Shown here: piece after piece, positions 22,864-33,384 of the stretch | Layout: every line of letters begins with the position of its first letter | Position numbering within the stretch: the stretch's first letter is position 1 | Assembly (NCBI RefSeq): GCF_019693445.1 | Contig: NZ_JAHRBL010000015.1 | Span: 1-64,000 of the forward strand | Origin: Deinococcus aquaedulcis | Lineage (GTDB): Bacteria > Deinococcota > Deinococci > Deinococcales > Deinococcaceae | Direction: 5' to 3' | Length of the DNA: 64,000 bases | Made by a program: the position numbers and the translations under genes | Notes under the pieces: model-generated | Told to the model about the DNA's origin: nothing | The model's database searches: none | What the model saw: only the letters and a program-made list of their open reading frames with translations

Positions 22864-23928
22864 TCAGTTCACCAGCCCGGTCACGTCCACGCCGCTGGCC
22901 GTGCCCAGCCCCGCCAGGGCCCGCCACACGCCGCCCTGCGCCTGGGTCAGGCTGAATTCGGCCTGCGAGACCTGCAGCTGCGCCTGCTGCACCTCCACGG
23001 CGGCGGCGGTGCCGGCCTTCAGGCGGGCCTGCGCCTGGGTCAGGGCGGTGCGGGCATTCTGCAGGGCCTCGCGCGCCAGGGTCACGCGCTCCTGGGCGTC
23101 CTGGGCGGCGCGGTAGGCGTCGCGCACGCCGGTCTGGGCGGCGCGCAGGGCGTCGTCCAGGGTGCGCTGGGCGTTCTGGGCCGCCACCCGGGCGTCGTCC
23201 AGGGTGCGGGCCGGCGTGTAATCGTTGTCCGAGAGGCGCACCTGCAGCGCCGCCAGGGCCGCGCCGTTGGCCGCCTGCACCAGACTGGGCAGGCGTTTTT
23301 CCAGGCCCGCCTGCAACGCGGCGAGCGTCACGCTCAGCTTGGGGGCGGCGGGCGGCGCACTCAGCTTCAGGTCGCCCTGCAGGTTCAGGGTGCGGGCCAG
23401 CCCGGCCTCCAGCACTGGCAAGCTGGCCCGGGCGCTGGCGAGGTCCTGGCGGTCACTGTTCAGGGCGTTCTGCGCGCGGCTGACGTCCAGCGCGGTGGCC
23501 GTGCGCGCCGCAAGGCGGGCCTGGGCAATCTTCAGGTTGCGTTCGCTGAGGCCCACCTGTGCGCCAGCCAGCGTGACCCGCGCGGCGCCCTCGTAGGCGG
23601 ACAGGTACCCGCTGATGGCCGCCTGCGCCGCGCCCAGCTTGGCGGCGTCCAGCGCGGCGGCCTGGGCCGCCACCTCCTGCTCGGCCTGGGTGAGGGTGGT
23701 GATCAGGCTGGTGGGGTCGGCGCGCACCGCACGCAGGTTGGCCTGGGCTTTTTGCAGGCTGGCGCGGGCGCTGGTCACGTCCACGCCCTGCGCCAGCGCG
23801 CGCGCCACCGCCGAGGGCAGCGTGAGGGACGTGGCGCCCTGGACTGTGGCGTTCTGGGCGTGGGCGCCGCCCAGGGTCAGCAGGAGGGGCAGCAGCAGGC
23901 GCAGGGCGGGCAGGGGGGAACGGGTCAT
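22864..23928 (-). CDS. TolC-family outer-membrane factor, second copy in the operon
   Basis: 354 residues, with signal peptide [15 protein letters not shown]. The body is almost entirely long helices rich in Ala, Gln, Leu and Arg with the internal duplication of TolC proteins ([18 protein letters not shown] and [19 protein letters not shown] are the equivalent repeats). It is shorter than typical TolC (about 420-480) and looks closest to the minimal helical core. It overlaps the upstream TolC-like gene by 4 nt. Having two outer-membrane factors with one pump is unusual. They might form a hetero-trimer or serve different pumps. Confidence 0.88.
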   Translation of the reverse strand: MTRSPLPALRLLLPLLLTLGGAHAQNATVQGATSLTLPSAVARALAQGVDVTSARASLQKAQANLRAVRADPTSLITTLTQAEQEVAAQAAALDAAKLGAAQAAISGYLSAYEGAARVTLAGAQVGLSERNLKIAQARLAARTATALDVSRAQNALNSDRQDLASARASLPVLEAGLARTLNLQGDLKLSAPPAAPKLSVTLAALQAGLEKRLPSLVQAANGAALAALQVRLSDNDYTPARTLDDARVAAQNAQRTLDDALRAAQTGVRDAYRAAQDAQERVTLAREALQNARTALTQAQARLKAGTAAAVEVQQAQLQVSQAEFSLTQAQGGVWRALAGLGTASGVDVTGLVN

Positions 23929-25394
23929 GGTTGGCCTCCGGTGGGCAGGGGGGCGGGAAGGGTGGGCAGCAAGGGATCAAGGTCGGCAGTGGCCTGCGCC
24001 AGCGCGAGGCCCGCCAGGGCCACACTGTCCTGGGCGGCCTGCAGCGCCTGCCGGGCCTGCAGCAGGGTCAGGTCGGCCTGGGTCTGTTCCAGCGCGGTGC
24101 CCAGGCCCGCCTGCAGCCGGGCGCGGGCGTTCTGCACGCCCAGTTCGGCAGCCTGTACGCGGGTACGCGCCGCCTGCAGGCCCGCGCGTTCGTCGTCCAG
24201 GGCACTGAAGCGGGTGCGCACGTCCAGTTCGGCGGCCTGCCGGGCACTGGCAAGGCCCAGTTCAGCCTGTGCCGTGCCCAGTTCGGCCTGGGCCAGAGCA
24301 GCGTCCTGGGGGCGGCCCAGGAGGGGCAGCGAGGCATTGAGCGACAGGGCCACGCCACTGACCGCCGCGCCGGTGTCGCGCAGCGGCACGCTGGCCTGCA
24401 CACCCAGCACCCCGGCTTTCAGGTTCAGGCTGGCCCCCACGGTCCGCCCGGGATTGCCCTGGGCGTCGGCCAACTGCCCGGCCCGCACGCTGGCGGTCAC
24501 GTCGGGCAGCCGGGCATCCAGCCGCGCCGCCGAGAGTCCAGCCTGGGCATCGGCCAGCGCCGCCTGGGCACGGGCGACCTCGGGGCGCTGGCGCAGGGCG
24601 CGGGCCAGCAGGGTGTCCAGGTCGCCGGCCGGGGTCAGGTCGGGCAGCGGGGCGGTCAGCACGGTGGGGGCGACAGCCACCGGCGTGCCCAGCAGCCGGG
24701 TTAGGGCCTGGGCCGCCTGGGTCACCGCGCGGGCGGCCGTGTCCTGCCCGGCCACCGCTGATTCCAGGGCCGTGCGGCGCTCCAGCACCCCGGCCTCCGT
24801 CGCCAGGCCACCTGCGCGCTGGGCTTCGGTGACCGTCAGCAGGCGCTCGGCCAGGGCGCGCCCGGCCTGGGCCGCTTCCAGCCCGGCCTGGGCGCGGCGC
24901 AGGCCACCCAGCGCCTGAAACAGCGCCGCCGTCTGGGCCGCCCGCGCGGCGCGCAGGTCCAGGGCGGCAGCAATCAGGGCCCGCTCGGCGCTGCGCACGG
25001 CGGCCAGCGCGGGCGACCAGGGCAGCACGGCCACGCTGGCGCTCAGGGTGACGGTGGCTGCCCCCTTCCACTCGCCGCCGTCCCAGGGCACGCGGCTCAG
25101 CGAACTGTCGGCCTCGGCGGTCACGCTCAGGCCGGCGCGGGTGCGGGCGCTCTGCAGGGCCAGGACCGCCGCCTGGTAATTCAGGTCGGCGCCCCGCCAG
25201 CCTGGCGAGGCGCGCAGGGCCAGCAGCAGGTCGGGCAGGTTCAGGCCCGCCGGGGCCGTGGTGGCTGGGGCCGTGGTAGCTGGGGGAGACGTGGGCGGCG
25301 GTGGCGGCGCGCTCTGCGCCTGGGCGCCAGAAAGCAGCAGCGCGGCGCACAGGGCCAGCAGCGGCGCCTGGGAATGTGGAGAGGGAACAGGCAT
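23925..25394 (-). CDS. TolC-family outer-membrane factor, first copy in the operon
   Basis: 489 residues from the ATG at 25394 (GAGG upstream). The signal peptide [16 protein letters not shown] is followed by a Pro/Thr-rich stretch (about 30-50) and two homologous helical halves ([59 protein letters not shown]). It should be the trimeric outer-membrane exit duct for the pump. It is the first gene of the four-gene operon, and a TetR half-palindromic operator lies 93-112 nt before its start. Confidence 0.92.
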   Translation of the reverse strand: MPVPSPHSQAPLLALCAALLLSGAQAQSAPPPPPTSPPATTAPATTAPAGLNLPDLLLALRASPGWRGADLNYQAAVLALQSARTRAGLSVTAEADSSLSRVPWDGGEWKGAATVTLSASVAVLPWSPALAAVRSAERALIAAALDLRAARAAQTAALFQALGGLRRAQAGLEAAQAGRALAERLLTVTEAQRAGGLATEAGVLERRTALESAVAGQDTAARAVTQAAQALTRLLGTPVAVAPTVLTAPLPDLTPAGDLDTLLARALRQRPEVARAQAALADAQAGLSAARLDARLPDVTASVRAGQLADAQGNPGRTVGASLNLKAGVLGVQASVPLRDTGAAVSGVALSLNASLPLLGRPQDAALAQAELGTAQAELGLASARQAAELDVRTRFSALDDERAGLQAARTRVQAAELGVQNARARLQAGLGTALEQTQADLTLLQARQALQAAQDSVALAGLALAQATADLDPLLPTLPAPLPTGGQP

Positions 25395-25486
25395 GAACAC
25401 CTCGGGGGCAAGGAAGAGGGGCGGGAAAGCGGGAGCGGCTCTAGCGTGGCGGCGGGAAACGGCGGGCGTCATCCCCCCTTCGTCGT

Positions 25487-25506
25487 ATTCGAGTCAGGAC
25501 TCAGTT
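25487..25506. promoter_or_regulatory. Second TetR operator, before the RND operon
   Basis: On the minus strand AACTGAGT-CCTG-ACTC plus a diverged last quarter repeats the left half and spacing of the operator at 26112-26131. It lies between the tetR stop and the first tolC ATG, so the repressor probably controls the pump operon directly. Confidence 0.7.
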
Positions 25507-25517
25507 ATGGGCAAAGC

Positions 25518-26111
25518 TCAGGGGGCGAGGCCCGGCCACAGCACATCCAGCAGGCCACGTACGAAGCGTCCGGCGTCGACAGGGGTGCGCCCAGGGGGCG
25601 GCATCACCTGCTCCTGGTGAATGAAATGCGTCAGGGCGCCCACCACCGTCAGGGCCGTGACCTCGGCGTCCAGCGGGCGCACGCGGCCCAGGGCCACCTC
25701 GCCCTGCAGGTAGCCTGTGATGGCCTGGGCGTCGGCGCGCATGGGGTCGTCCAGGCGCGCCAGCATGGGGTTGTGGCTGGGGTCATGGCCGCGCGAGAAC
25801 ACCACGCTCAGGCGGGGCACCAGGGCTTCGGCTTCGCGCAACATGCTCAGGGTGGCGCGTTCCAGGTTGCGCCGCACCTCGCCCTGGCCCACCGCCGACA
25901 GGAGCGCCGCGCGCCACTGGCCGTAATCGGTGAGGCCAATGGCGGCCGAGAAGAGGTCCTCCTTGGTGGGAAAGCGGTTGAAGAGGGTGCCCTCGGACAC
26001 GCCCGCGCGGCGGGCAATCGCGGCGGTGGTGGCCGCAAAACCCTGTTCCAGAAAAACCTCCTGCGCCGCCGCCACAATCTGTTCATCGGTAATCTGCCGG
26101 GGGCGTGCCAT
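25518..26111 (-). CDS. TetR-family repressor of the RND efflux operon
   Basis: 197 residues. The N-terminal helix-turn-helix ([50 protein letters not shown]) is textbook TetR. The C-terminal helices form the ligand pocket and are not conserved. It is the first gene on the minus strand, followed by the two tolC, adaptor and pump genes. Its start codon touches a perfect 8-4-8 inverted repeat, and a partner site lies before tolC, so it is expected to repress itself and the pump until a pump substrate binds. The inducer is unknown. Confidence 0.95.
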   Translation of the reverse strand: MARPRQITDEQIVAAAQEVFLEQGFAATTAAIARRAGVSEGTLFNRFPTKEDLFSAAIGLTDYGQWRAALLSAVGQGEVRRNLERATLSMLREAEALVPRLSVVFSRGHDPSHNPMLARLDDPMRADAQAITGYLQGEVALGRVRPLDAEVTALTVVGALTHFIHQEQVMPPPGRTPVDAGRFVRGLLDVLWPGLAP

Positions 26112-26131
26112 AACTGAGTTATGACTCAGTT
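26112..26131. promoter_or_regulatory. TetR autoregulatory operator
   Basis: AACTGAGT-TATG-ACTCAGTT is a perfect 20-bp palindrome directly before the tetR ATG. It is the right size for a TetR dimer and is repeated imperfectly at 25487-25506. Confidence 0.85.
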
Positions 26132-26330
26132 ACTCGCCGCCCGTCTGTCGGAGAGTGCACAAAGAAGGGGGGAGGTGGGAAGGCAGGCCGCAAAAGGCAA
26201 GGGCCAGCGTCGCTAAAGAAACCCTCAACCCAGCCGTCAAACGAGGTTCTCTGGCCTCTGGAGCACCGTTTTCTCGCGTCTGCCCTGACCCTGGGGCTCA
26301 ATCCTGTTTCCATGCTGACCCTCATTCATT

Positions 26331-26336
26331 TAGGGT
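26331..26336 (+). promoter_or_regulatory. -10 box of the beta-helix lipoprotein gene (leaderless)
   Basis: TAGGGT lies 7 nt before the ATG at 26344 with no clear Shine-Dalgarno between, matching a leaderless promoter. Confidence 0.5.
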
Positions 26337-26343
26337 GGGCCGC

Positions 26344-27606
26344 ATGAGCGTCCCTCACCGCTTCAGCCCTGCTCGAACACCCGCCGTCACCCTGCTTGGC
26401 GCCGCCCTGCTGGCCCTCAGCGCCTGCGGCCAGAACCCGTCTCCGGCGGCCGACCAGCCGCGCCTGAGCCCCCAGGCCGCGCAGGTCTACCGGGTCTCGT
26501 GTACCGCCACCAGCGGGCCCCGCACCCTGGAGGACATCAACCGCCTGGCCCCGAACCTGAACCCGGGCGATCAGGTGCTGCTGCAGCGGGGCTGCACCTT
26601 CCCAGCCACCAGTTCCGTGGCCCTGCAGGTCAGCCGCTCGGGCACCAGCACGGCGCCCATCACCTTCGGGGCCTACGGCACGGGGGCGGCGCCAGTCATT
26701 CGCCAGAGCGGCCAGAATTCCACGGTGCAGATCCGGGGCTCGTGGCTGGTGTTTCAGGATATTGCCCTGGTGGCCGATCCGCTGCCCGCAGCCGGGGGCG
26801 GCGTGCGCTGCACCGCGCAGCCGGTGGGCTGGCTGGTGGGCTGGGAGGTCTGGGGTACCCGCAACACCCTCAACCGCGTCTCGGCGCGCGGCTACATGAC
26901 GGGCGTGATGCTGGTGCGCGGCGACGGCACCCTGGGCTCTCACAGGGTGCTGAACAGCAGCTTTTTCAACAACTCGGTGATGGAGAGGAACACGCCCGGC
27001 GGCGACGACGATTCCGGCGCCTGGGGCGTGCTGGTGAACAGCAGCAACAACGAGATCGCGTCGAACCGCTTCACCGGCCACTCGGCCTGCAGCGAGGACT
27101 ACGGGCGCGACGGCGCCAGCGTCGAGATTTACCAGTCCAGCAACAACTGGGTGCACCACAACGAAACCCACGAGGACGTGGCCTTTGTGGAGCTGGGCGG
27201 CACGCCGGACCTGCCCAGCCGCAACAACCGCATTGAGGACAATGTGTATATGCCGGTGCAGACGGGCGGCGCTTTCGTGACACTGCGCGGCGCGCGCAGC
27301 AGCTGGGGTGCCAACCCTGGCACCTCGGTGCGGCGCAACACCTCGTACCTGGCGGACCTGGGCATCACCTGCTCGGACGGCTGCTCGGCGCAGATTCTGG
27401 TGGCCGAGGACAACAAAATCTGGGAGCGGCAGACCTCCAGCGGCCTGAGCACCAAGACCTTCGCCTTCTGGGCCGACGCCCCCGTGTCAGAGCGGCGCAA
27501 CACCTTCTGGCGCGACGATGGCCGCCCGGTCGCCAGCATCGACGGCGGCCAGCTGGACAGCACCGACCGCATCGCCCCCTTCACCCGCCCCACCGCCACC
27601 TTCTAG
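26344..27606 (+). CDS. Secreted right-handed beta-helix lipoprotein
   Basis: 420 residues. The signal ends in ALLALSAC, a lipobox. Residues about 45-400 show the parallel beta-helix style of pectate-lyase/NosD-like proteins: [59 protein letters not shown], then repeated N-rich turns ([21 protein letters not shown]). Such folds usually bind or cleave polysaccharide. No catalytic set is identifiable, so the activity is open. It is a single-gene unit divergent from tetR, and its stop lies 4 nt before the next gene's GTG, so the two may be cotranscribed. Confidence 0.85.
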   Translation: MSVPHRFSPARTPAVTLLGAALLALSACGQNPSPAADQPRLSPQAAQVYRVSCTATSGPRTLEDINRLAPNLNPGDQVLLQRGCTFPATSSVALQVSRSGTSTAPITFGAYGTGAAPVIRQSGQNSTVQIRGSWLVFQDIALVADPLPAAGGGVRCTAQPVGWLVGWEVWGTRNTLNRVSARGYMTGVMLVRGDGTLGSHRVLNSSFFNNSVMERNTPGGDDDSGAWGVLVNSSNNEIASNRFTGHSACSEDYGRDGASVEIYQSSNNWVHHNETHEDVAFVELGGTPDLPSRNNRIEDNVYMPVQTGGAFVTLRGARSSWGANPGTSVRRNTSYLADLGITCSDGCSAQILVAEDNKIWERQTSSGLSTKTFAFWADAPVSERRNTFWRDDGRPVASIDGGQLDSTDRIAPFTRPTATF

Positions 27607-27610
27607 GCCT

Positions 27611-28501
<891 letters not shown>

Positions 28502-28548
28502 GGGGAATGGCCTTGCCTGGGTAGCGCGGCGCCGTGCTGCCCCAAAAA

Positions 28549-28579
28549 GAAGAGGCCCCCGGTCACTGGGGGCCTCTTT
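28549..28579. terminator. Bidirectional Rho-independent terminator
   Basis: AAGAGGCCCCC and GGGGGCCTCTT make an 11-bp stem flanked by A and T runs. It lies between the convergent hydrolase and DUF4142 genes and can end both. Confidence 0.9.
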
Positions 28580-28597
28580 CCCATGTCACAGATTCGC

Positions 28598-29125
28598 TCA
28601 GGGCTGCGAAGGGCTGGCGGGTGAGCGCAGCAGCGCCTGGGCCTGATCCAGATGCTGCTGAATGATGGGCGCCTGGGCGTTCGCCATCGCCACCACTTCG
28701 GCGTCCTTGCCGGCCGTGCGCTCGTTCTGAATCAGGCTGAGGGTCATCTGGTGGGCCACCACCTGTTCCTGCAGGTACGCGGCGTCAAACGCGGCGGCAT
28801 TCAGCCCGGAGAGCGCCGAAACCTTCAGCTGCAGTTCAGGGGGCAGGGCCGTGGGCAGCGGCACGCCCCGCGCGGCGGCCAGGGTGCTCACCTGATTCTG
28901 GGCGGCGGTGTGGTGGTTAATGAGCATCTGGGCGTAGGTCCGCACGGCGGCGGTGTTGCTCTTGGACAGGGCCACCTGCGACGACTGGATTTCAAACAGG
29001 TTGCTGCCGGTCATCGCCTGCAGAAACAGGCCGTCCACGGTGCTGGCGTTGGGCGGCGTCATCATGGCCGGCGCGCAGGCCGCAAGCAGGGCGGGCAGAA
29101 GAATCATCGGGGCTTTCGTTCGCAT
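28598..29125 (-). CDS. DUF4142 lipoprotein
   Basis: 175 residues from the ATG at 29125 (GGGAGG upstream). The signal ends in LLAAC. The body is four-helix DUF4142: FLQAMTGSNLFEIQSSQVAL, YAQMLINHHTAAQNQV, AYLQEQVVAHQMTLSL. The His-containing helices resemble ferritin-like folds, but metal binding is unproven. DUF4142 proteins are periplasmic and often stress-induced, and their activity is not established. A longer in-frame start at 29248 would put charged residues ahead of the signal and is rejected. Confidence 0.9.
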   Translation of the reverse strand: MRTKAPMILLPALLAACAPAMMTPPNASTVDGLFLQAMTGSNLFEIQSSQVALSKSNTAAVRTYAQMLINHHTAAQNQVSTLAAARGVPLPTALPPELQLKVSALSGLNAAAFDAAYLQEQVVAHQMTLSLIQNERTAGKDAEVVAMANAQAPIIQQHLDQAQALLRSPASPSQP

Positions 29126-29349
29126 CACAACCTCCCAGGCCGCGCACGGGGCGCAGTCCTTCTGGCATGTACCGCTCAGGGGCAAGTGTGGTGCAGGGCG
29201 ACGGCCCAGACCCGCCGGGTCCCATGAATGGCCCTGAAGCTGTTTCAAGGGTGGACTATAAAGGCCCTGCGCAAAGCCTTATTGGGGGCAGAGGGCGGGG
29301 CCGCGTCGCTTCAGCCACAACCCGGCTGGGCAGCCCTCAGGTAGCGGGG

Positions 29350-29355
29350 TACACT
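29350..29355 (+). promoter_or_regulatory. -10 box of the PAAR gene (leaderless)
   Basis: TACACT sits 6 nt upstream of the ATG at 29362, without a ribosome site between. Confidence 0.55.
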
Positions 29356-29361
29356 GCCTCC

Positions 29362-29649
29362 ATGCCCCCTGCCGCGCGCGTTGGTGACAACCACACCTGC
29401 CCCCTGTACGACGGCAAATCGCCCCACGTGGGCGGGCCAGTCAACATGGGCAGCCCCACGGTCATGATTGGCCGCATGCCGGCCGCCCGCGTGGGCGACA
29501 TGTGCGTGTGCTCTGGCCCGCCCGACACCATTGCCCGGGGCAGCGCCACCGTGTTCATCAACAAAAAGCCCGCCGCGCGCCTGGGCGACATGACGGCCCA
29601 CGGCGGCGTGATCGTGGCGGGCGCGCCGACCGTGAACATCGGCGGCTGA
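29362..29649 (+). CDS. PAAR-motif protein (spike-tip sharpening protein family)
   Basis: 95 residues, a complete small PAAR domain: MPPAARVGDNHTCPLYDG, then VMIGRMPAARVGDMCVC, ATVFINKKPAARLGDMTAHG and PTVNIGG. The three PAAR(V/L)GD repeats and His/Cys residues are those that bind Zn and cap a VgrG spike in type VI secretion, contractile injection systems and phage tails. No effector domain is fused. No VgrG, sheath or baseplate gene is in the window, so the partner is elsewhere or the protein is an orphan. The start is chosen from the leaderless -10. Confidence 0.93.
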   Translation: MPPAARVGDNHTCPLYDGKSPHVGGPVNMGSPTVMIGRMPAARVGDMCVCSGPPDTIARGSATVFINKKPAARLGDMTAHGGVIVAGAPTVNIGG

Positions 29650-29734
29650 CGGAGTTCCTAGCCGGACACCGTTGCCTCAGCAGTTGGGCACCCCGCTTCG
29701 CACGCCGTGCTTTGCGCCCGGCAGTCAGGCGACG

Positions 29735-30595
29735 CTACTCGGCCCAATCGGCCCGCAGCGACGTGGGCTGCTTACCGTCAATGTCGGTGAAGCCGTACTC
29801 CTGACCAAGTTCTGCCGCCACCAGCACCTGCCCAGTCCTGCGGAACACCTCCGGGTCACTGGCCAGGGCCGCCACGGCGCGCCCAATAAAGTGCGGCGAC
29901 TCGGAATTCGAGAGGTCAAACGAGCCTTCCGGGGCCAGCAGCACGCCTTCAGTGCGCACCAGCCCCGGGTACAGGCTGACGCTGGTAACCCCGTGGGGCC
30001 GCAGGTGGTTGGCCATGGCCAGGGCCATCTGGTCGGTGGCATTCTTGGCCAGAAAGTAGGGAATACCCTCGGTGTTCCGGTGGCGCTGCGCCGCAAAAAA
30101 TGAGATGCCTACCAGCAGGCCCCGCGCCTTGATCAGCAGCGGGGCGGCCAGCTGGCTGGTGACATAGTGGGCCCGCACCCCGGCCCCAAACATGTCGTCC
30201 CAGACGGCGGTGGGCTGTTCCCAGAAGGGCGCGTTCCAGGCCTGCCCGCGTTCATCCCAGATGTGCAGGCCCTCGTAACCGCCCCAGACGTTGTTCACCA
30301 GCACATCCAACTGCCCGTGGTCGTGGCGAATGCGCTCAATCACCCCCCGGGTCTGGGCGTCGTCGGTGTGGTCGCACACCAGCGGAACAGCGGTGCCCCC
30401 CAGCGCGGTGAGGTCGCGGGCGGTGTCTTCCAGGCTGCCCGCCAGGAACGGCATGTGCCCCGAGCGGCCCGATCCGGTGCGGCCCGTCAGGTACACGGTG
30501 GCGCCCTGCTCGCCCAGCCCCAGGGCAATGCCCCGGCCAATCCCCCGCGACGCCCCGGTGACCAGGGCCACTTTGCCGTGCAGTGCTGGTGTCAT
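29735..30595 (-). CDS. Short-chain dehydrogenase/reductase, DHRS1-like
   Basis: 286 residues from the ATG at 30595, 5 nt after a TATGCT -10 box. The cofactor motif TGASRGIGRG, then VYLTGRTG, VCDHTDDAQ, NNVWGGYEG and the catalytic Ser and YxxxK (GISFFAA, PYFLAKNATDQMALAMA), then SLYPGLVRTEG give the DHRS1-like SDR group. The coenzyme is probably NADP(H) from the TGR pattern, but the substrate is unknown. It is a single-gene unit, convergent with the PAAR gene. Confidence 0.92.
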   Translation of the reverse strand: MTPALHGKVALVTGASRGIGRGIALGLGEQGATVYLTGRTGSGRSGHMPFLAGSLEDTARDLTALGGTAVPLVCDHTDDAQTRGVIERIRHDHGQLDVLVNNVWGGYEGLHIWDERGQAWNAPFWEQPTAVWDDMFGAGVRAHYVTSQLAAPLLIKARGLLVGISFFAAQRHRNTEGIPYFLAKNATDQMALAMANHLRPHGVTSVSLYPGLVRTEGVLLAPEGSFDLSNSESPHFIGRAVAALASDPEVFRRTGQVLVAAELGQEYGFTDIDGKQPTSLRADWAE

Positions 30596-30600
30596 GCGCC

Positions 30601-30606
30601 AGCATA
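30601..30606 (-). promoter_or_regulatory. -10 box of the SDR gene (leaderless)
   Basis: TATGCT on the minus strand lies 5 nt ahead of the ATG at 30595. Confidence 0.5.
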
Positions 30607-30721
30607 GTCCCTGGGCCAGCGCGGGAGGAGGCCGCCTTCCTGGGGGCAGCCCGCGCCATCCTGCGGCCAAGCGGCGGCTCGGCCATGGCGCCCGCACGGC
30701 TGTCTTGGTCAGGCGCTTCTT

Positions 30722-33190
30722 TTATCTTTGCGTCGGCTCTTCATCCAGCGGGCTCTCGGGGGCGCCCTGCCAGTTCAGGTCCTCGGGGGGGCCGGGGCGA
30801 CCCAGCAGAAAGCCCTGGGTGCGCTCCACGCCCAGGTCACGCACCTGCAGCAGCTGGGCGGGGGTTTCCACGCCTTCGGCCACCACGTCCAGCCCCAGGG
30901 CGTGCCCCAGCGCCACGATGGCCTGCACGATTCGGTAGGCCCCCGGCGAGTCCTCCAGCGCCTGCACGAAGGTGCGGTCCACCTTCAGGGTGGTCACCGG
31001 CAGGGTCATCAGGTAGTTCAGGGCCGAGTTGCCGGTGCCGAAATCGTCAATGCTCAGGCGCACGCCCATGGCGCGCAGTTCGGCCATGCGGCGCGACACG
31101 CCCTCTACATCGCGGATGATCGTGCGTTCGGTGAGTTCCAGTTCCAGGTCGCGGCCCTGCAGGCGCCAGCTCTGCAGCGCCCGGCGCACCACATCCACAA
31201 AGTCGTCCCGGACAAACTGCGCGGGCGAGACATTCACGCTGATGCGCTCTATGGGCCGCCCGGCCTCGCGCCACGCGGCCAGCTGGCGGCAGGCCTCGTT
31301 CAGCACGAAGGTGCCGATGGGAATGATCAGGCCCGTGTCCTCGGCCACCGGAATGAAGGTGGCGGGCGAGACATGGCCCAGCGCGGCGCTGTGCCAGCGC
31401 AGCAGGGCCTCGGCGCCGCGCACCTGCCCAGCCAGGTCGTGCAGCGGCTGGTACACCACCTGCAGCTCGCCGCGTTCCAGGGCGCCGCGCAGCCCCACCT
31501 CCATGCTGGAGCGGGCTGTGCCCGCCGCGTTCATTTCTGGGGCGTAGAAGGTCACGTTGTTCTTGCCGCCCTGCTTGGCGCGGTACATGGCGAGGTCGGC
31601 AAAGCGCTGCAGGTCCAGCGCGTCGGCGCCGTCGTCGGGGTACAGGCTGACACCAACCGAGCCCGTGACGTGGGCCTGGGCGCCCTCCAGGGGGATGGGC
31701 TGGCGCAGGCGGTCCAGAATCTTGGCGGCCACCAGCGCGGCGTCCTGGGCGCTGTGAATGCCCAGCAGCATCACCGTGAATTCGTCGCCGCCCAGCCGGG
31801 CCACGGTGTCGTTGCGGCGCACGCTGTCTTGCAGCCGCGCAGCCACCTCGCGCAGCAGTTCGTCGCCCGCCGCGTGGCCCAGGGTGTCGTTGACCGCCTT
31901 GAAGCCGTCCAGGTCAATAAACATGACGGCCACCTTGCGCCGCTCGCGCACGGCGGTGGCAATGCCGCGTTCCAGGCGGTCCTGAAACAGCGCGCGGTTG
32001 GGCAGGCCGGTCAGCACGTCGTGCTGCGCCTGGTGGGCCAGCCGGGCCTGACTGGCTTCCAGTTCGGCGGTGCGTTCGCGCACCTTGCGTTCCAGGTCAT
32101 CGGTCAGCTCGCGCAGGGCGGCGTTGGCGCGGTTCAGTTCGGCGGTGCGGCGCTGCACCCGCCCTTCCAGCTCGCCGGACAGCTGGCGCAGCTGGGCGGT
32201 CAGGCGGGCGTTGTCCACAAAGGCCAGCACCTGCCGCACCACCACCAGCGCCGTGACCAGCAGCGTGCCCCACAGCACCCCGCGCGCCGCTGGGCCCGCC
32301 GCCCCGTGCGTGGCGATCAGCAGCGCAAAGGCCGCTGCCAGCGCCACGTAGGGCAGAAACAGCGCGGCGCGGTGCAGGGCCGCCAGCGGCGCAAACAGCG
32401 CGTGCTCCTGCGGCGGCCGGAACGACGCGGCGGCAAACAGGGTGGCCCCCAGCGCCCAGAAGACATCCGGCCACGAGCCTTCCTGGTAGGTGCCGGCCGC
32501 GCCCAGCACGACAAACGCCTGATCCGCCACGATCAGGGCCAGCAGGCCGGCCGCCAGCAGCGTTTCCCGGGGCCCCGGGCGGGCGCCGCCCCGCAGCGAG
32601 ATCAGCAGCAGGATGCTCAGCAGCAGCAGGTCGCCCACGGGGTAGGTCAGCCCGATCACGGCGGCCACCGGTTGCCCGGCATACGCCTGCAACACGCCCC
32701 ACAGCACGTACTGCCACGCGTACACCCCCACGGCGGCCATGATGATCGCCACGTCCACGCCCAGGCGCAGGGTGTCCCAGCGGGTCAGCGGCGGGTGCCG
32801 GAAGCGCAGAAAGCCCCAGGCATACAGCGCCAGGGCCAGCAGAAACCCGATGTCCGCCACCGAGGGAAACGGGGGGTCCTGGCGCACCAGCAGCAGGTAG
32901 GCGTAGAGCATCTGCCCCACGCCGAACGAGATCAGCCCCGCGCCCAGGATGCGCCACGCCGCCCGCTCGTCCCCGTGGCGCCGGGCGTTCCACAGGCAGG
33001 TGAGGCCCGCAAAGATGAAGGTGGGAATGTAGATCAGACTGCTGATCCACAGCCGGGTCACAGGGTCACCCTGGGGAAAGGCCACCCACAGGGCATGCAG
33101 CCCCAGCAGCAGCGCGCACAGGGCAAAGGTCACGCGCCCCGGGGCCGGGGGCAGAGGACGGCGGGGAGAAAGCGGCGGGGAAGACGACAT
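30722..33190 (-). CDS. Membrane GGDEF-EAL protein (c-di-GMP synthesis and breakdown)
   Basis: 822 residues. About nine hydrophobic segments fill residues 20-330, followed by a coiled coil (about 335-385), GGDEF (about 390-545) and EAL (about 555-800). The cyclase signature RLGGDEF is intact and preceded by RxxD (RRND), the inhibitory I-site. The phosphodiesterase signatures EALLRW, NVSPAQF, ELTERTI, DDFGTGNSALNYL and VAEGVET are intact. Both activities are therefore possible. It probably senses a membrane or external signal through its N-terminal region. It stands alone on the minus strand. Confidence 0.96.
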   Translation of the reverse strand: MSSSPPLSPRRPLPPAPGRVTFALCALLLGLHALWVAFPQGDPVTRLWISSLIYIPTFIFAGLTCLWNARRHGDERAAWRILGAGLISFGVGQMLYAYLLLVRQDPPFPSVADIGFLLALALYAWGFLRFRHPPLTRWDTLRLGVDVAIIMAAVGVYAWQYVLWGVLQAYAGQPVAAVIGLTYPVGDLLLLSILLLISLRGGARPGPRETLLAAGLLALIVADQAFVVLGAAGTYQEGSWPDVFWALGATLFAAASFRPPQEHALFAPLAALHRAALFLPYVALAAAFALLIATHGAAGPAARGVLWGTLLVTALVVVRQVLAFVDNARLTAQLRQLSGELEGRVQRRTAELNRANAALRELTDDLERKVRERTAELEASQARLAHQAQHDVLTGLPNRALFQDRLERGIATAVRERRKVAVMFIDLDGFKAVNDTLGHAAGDELLREVAARLQDSVRRNDTVARLGGDEFTVMLLGIHSAQDAALVAAKILDRLRQPIPLEGAQAHVTGSVGVSLYPDDGADALDLQRFADLAMYRAKQGGKNNVTFYAPEMNAAGTARSSMEVGLRGALERGELQVVYQPLHDLAGQVRGAEALLRWHSAALGHVSPATFIPVAEDTGLIIPIGTFVLNEACRQLAAWREAGRPIERISVNVSPAQFVRDDFVDVVRRALQSWRLQGRDLELELTERTIIRDVEGVSRRMAELRAMGVRLSIDDFGTGNSALNYLMTLPVTTLKVDRTFVQALEDSPGAYRIVQAIVALGHALGLDVVAEGVETPAQLLQVRDLGVERTQGFLLGRPGPPEDLNWQGAPESPLDEEPTQR

Positions 33191-33384
33191 GGGGGAACCT
33201 CGGGCACCAGGGCGGCGGGTGGGGGCCGGCAGAGCGGTGTTCGGGGCAAACAGAAGCGTTGAGAGCTCTACCTTACCTCAGCTGGGCGCCTCCCCCCGGG
33301 CCGGGCGGAGTGGGCCCCGGTAACGGCGCCGTAACAGGGCGGGCGCACGCTGCCCCTGACCACCGCTGTGGTCCCGGAGGACCC

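Noticed and set aside
22684..24918. 744-residue plus-strand frame opposite the TolC genes
   Set aside because: Low-complexity shadow; the minus-strand genes have signal peptides and family motifs.
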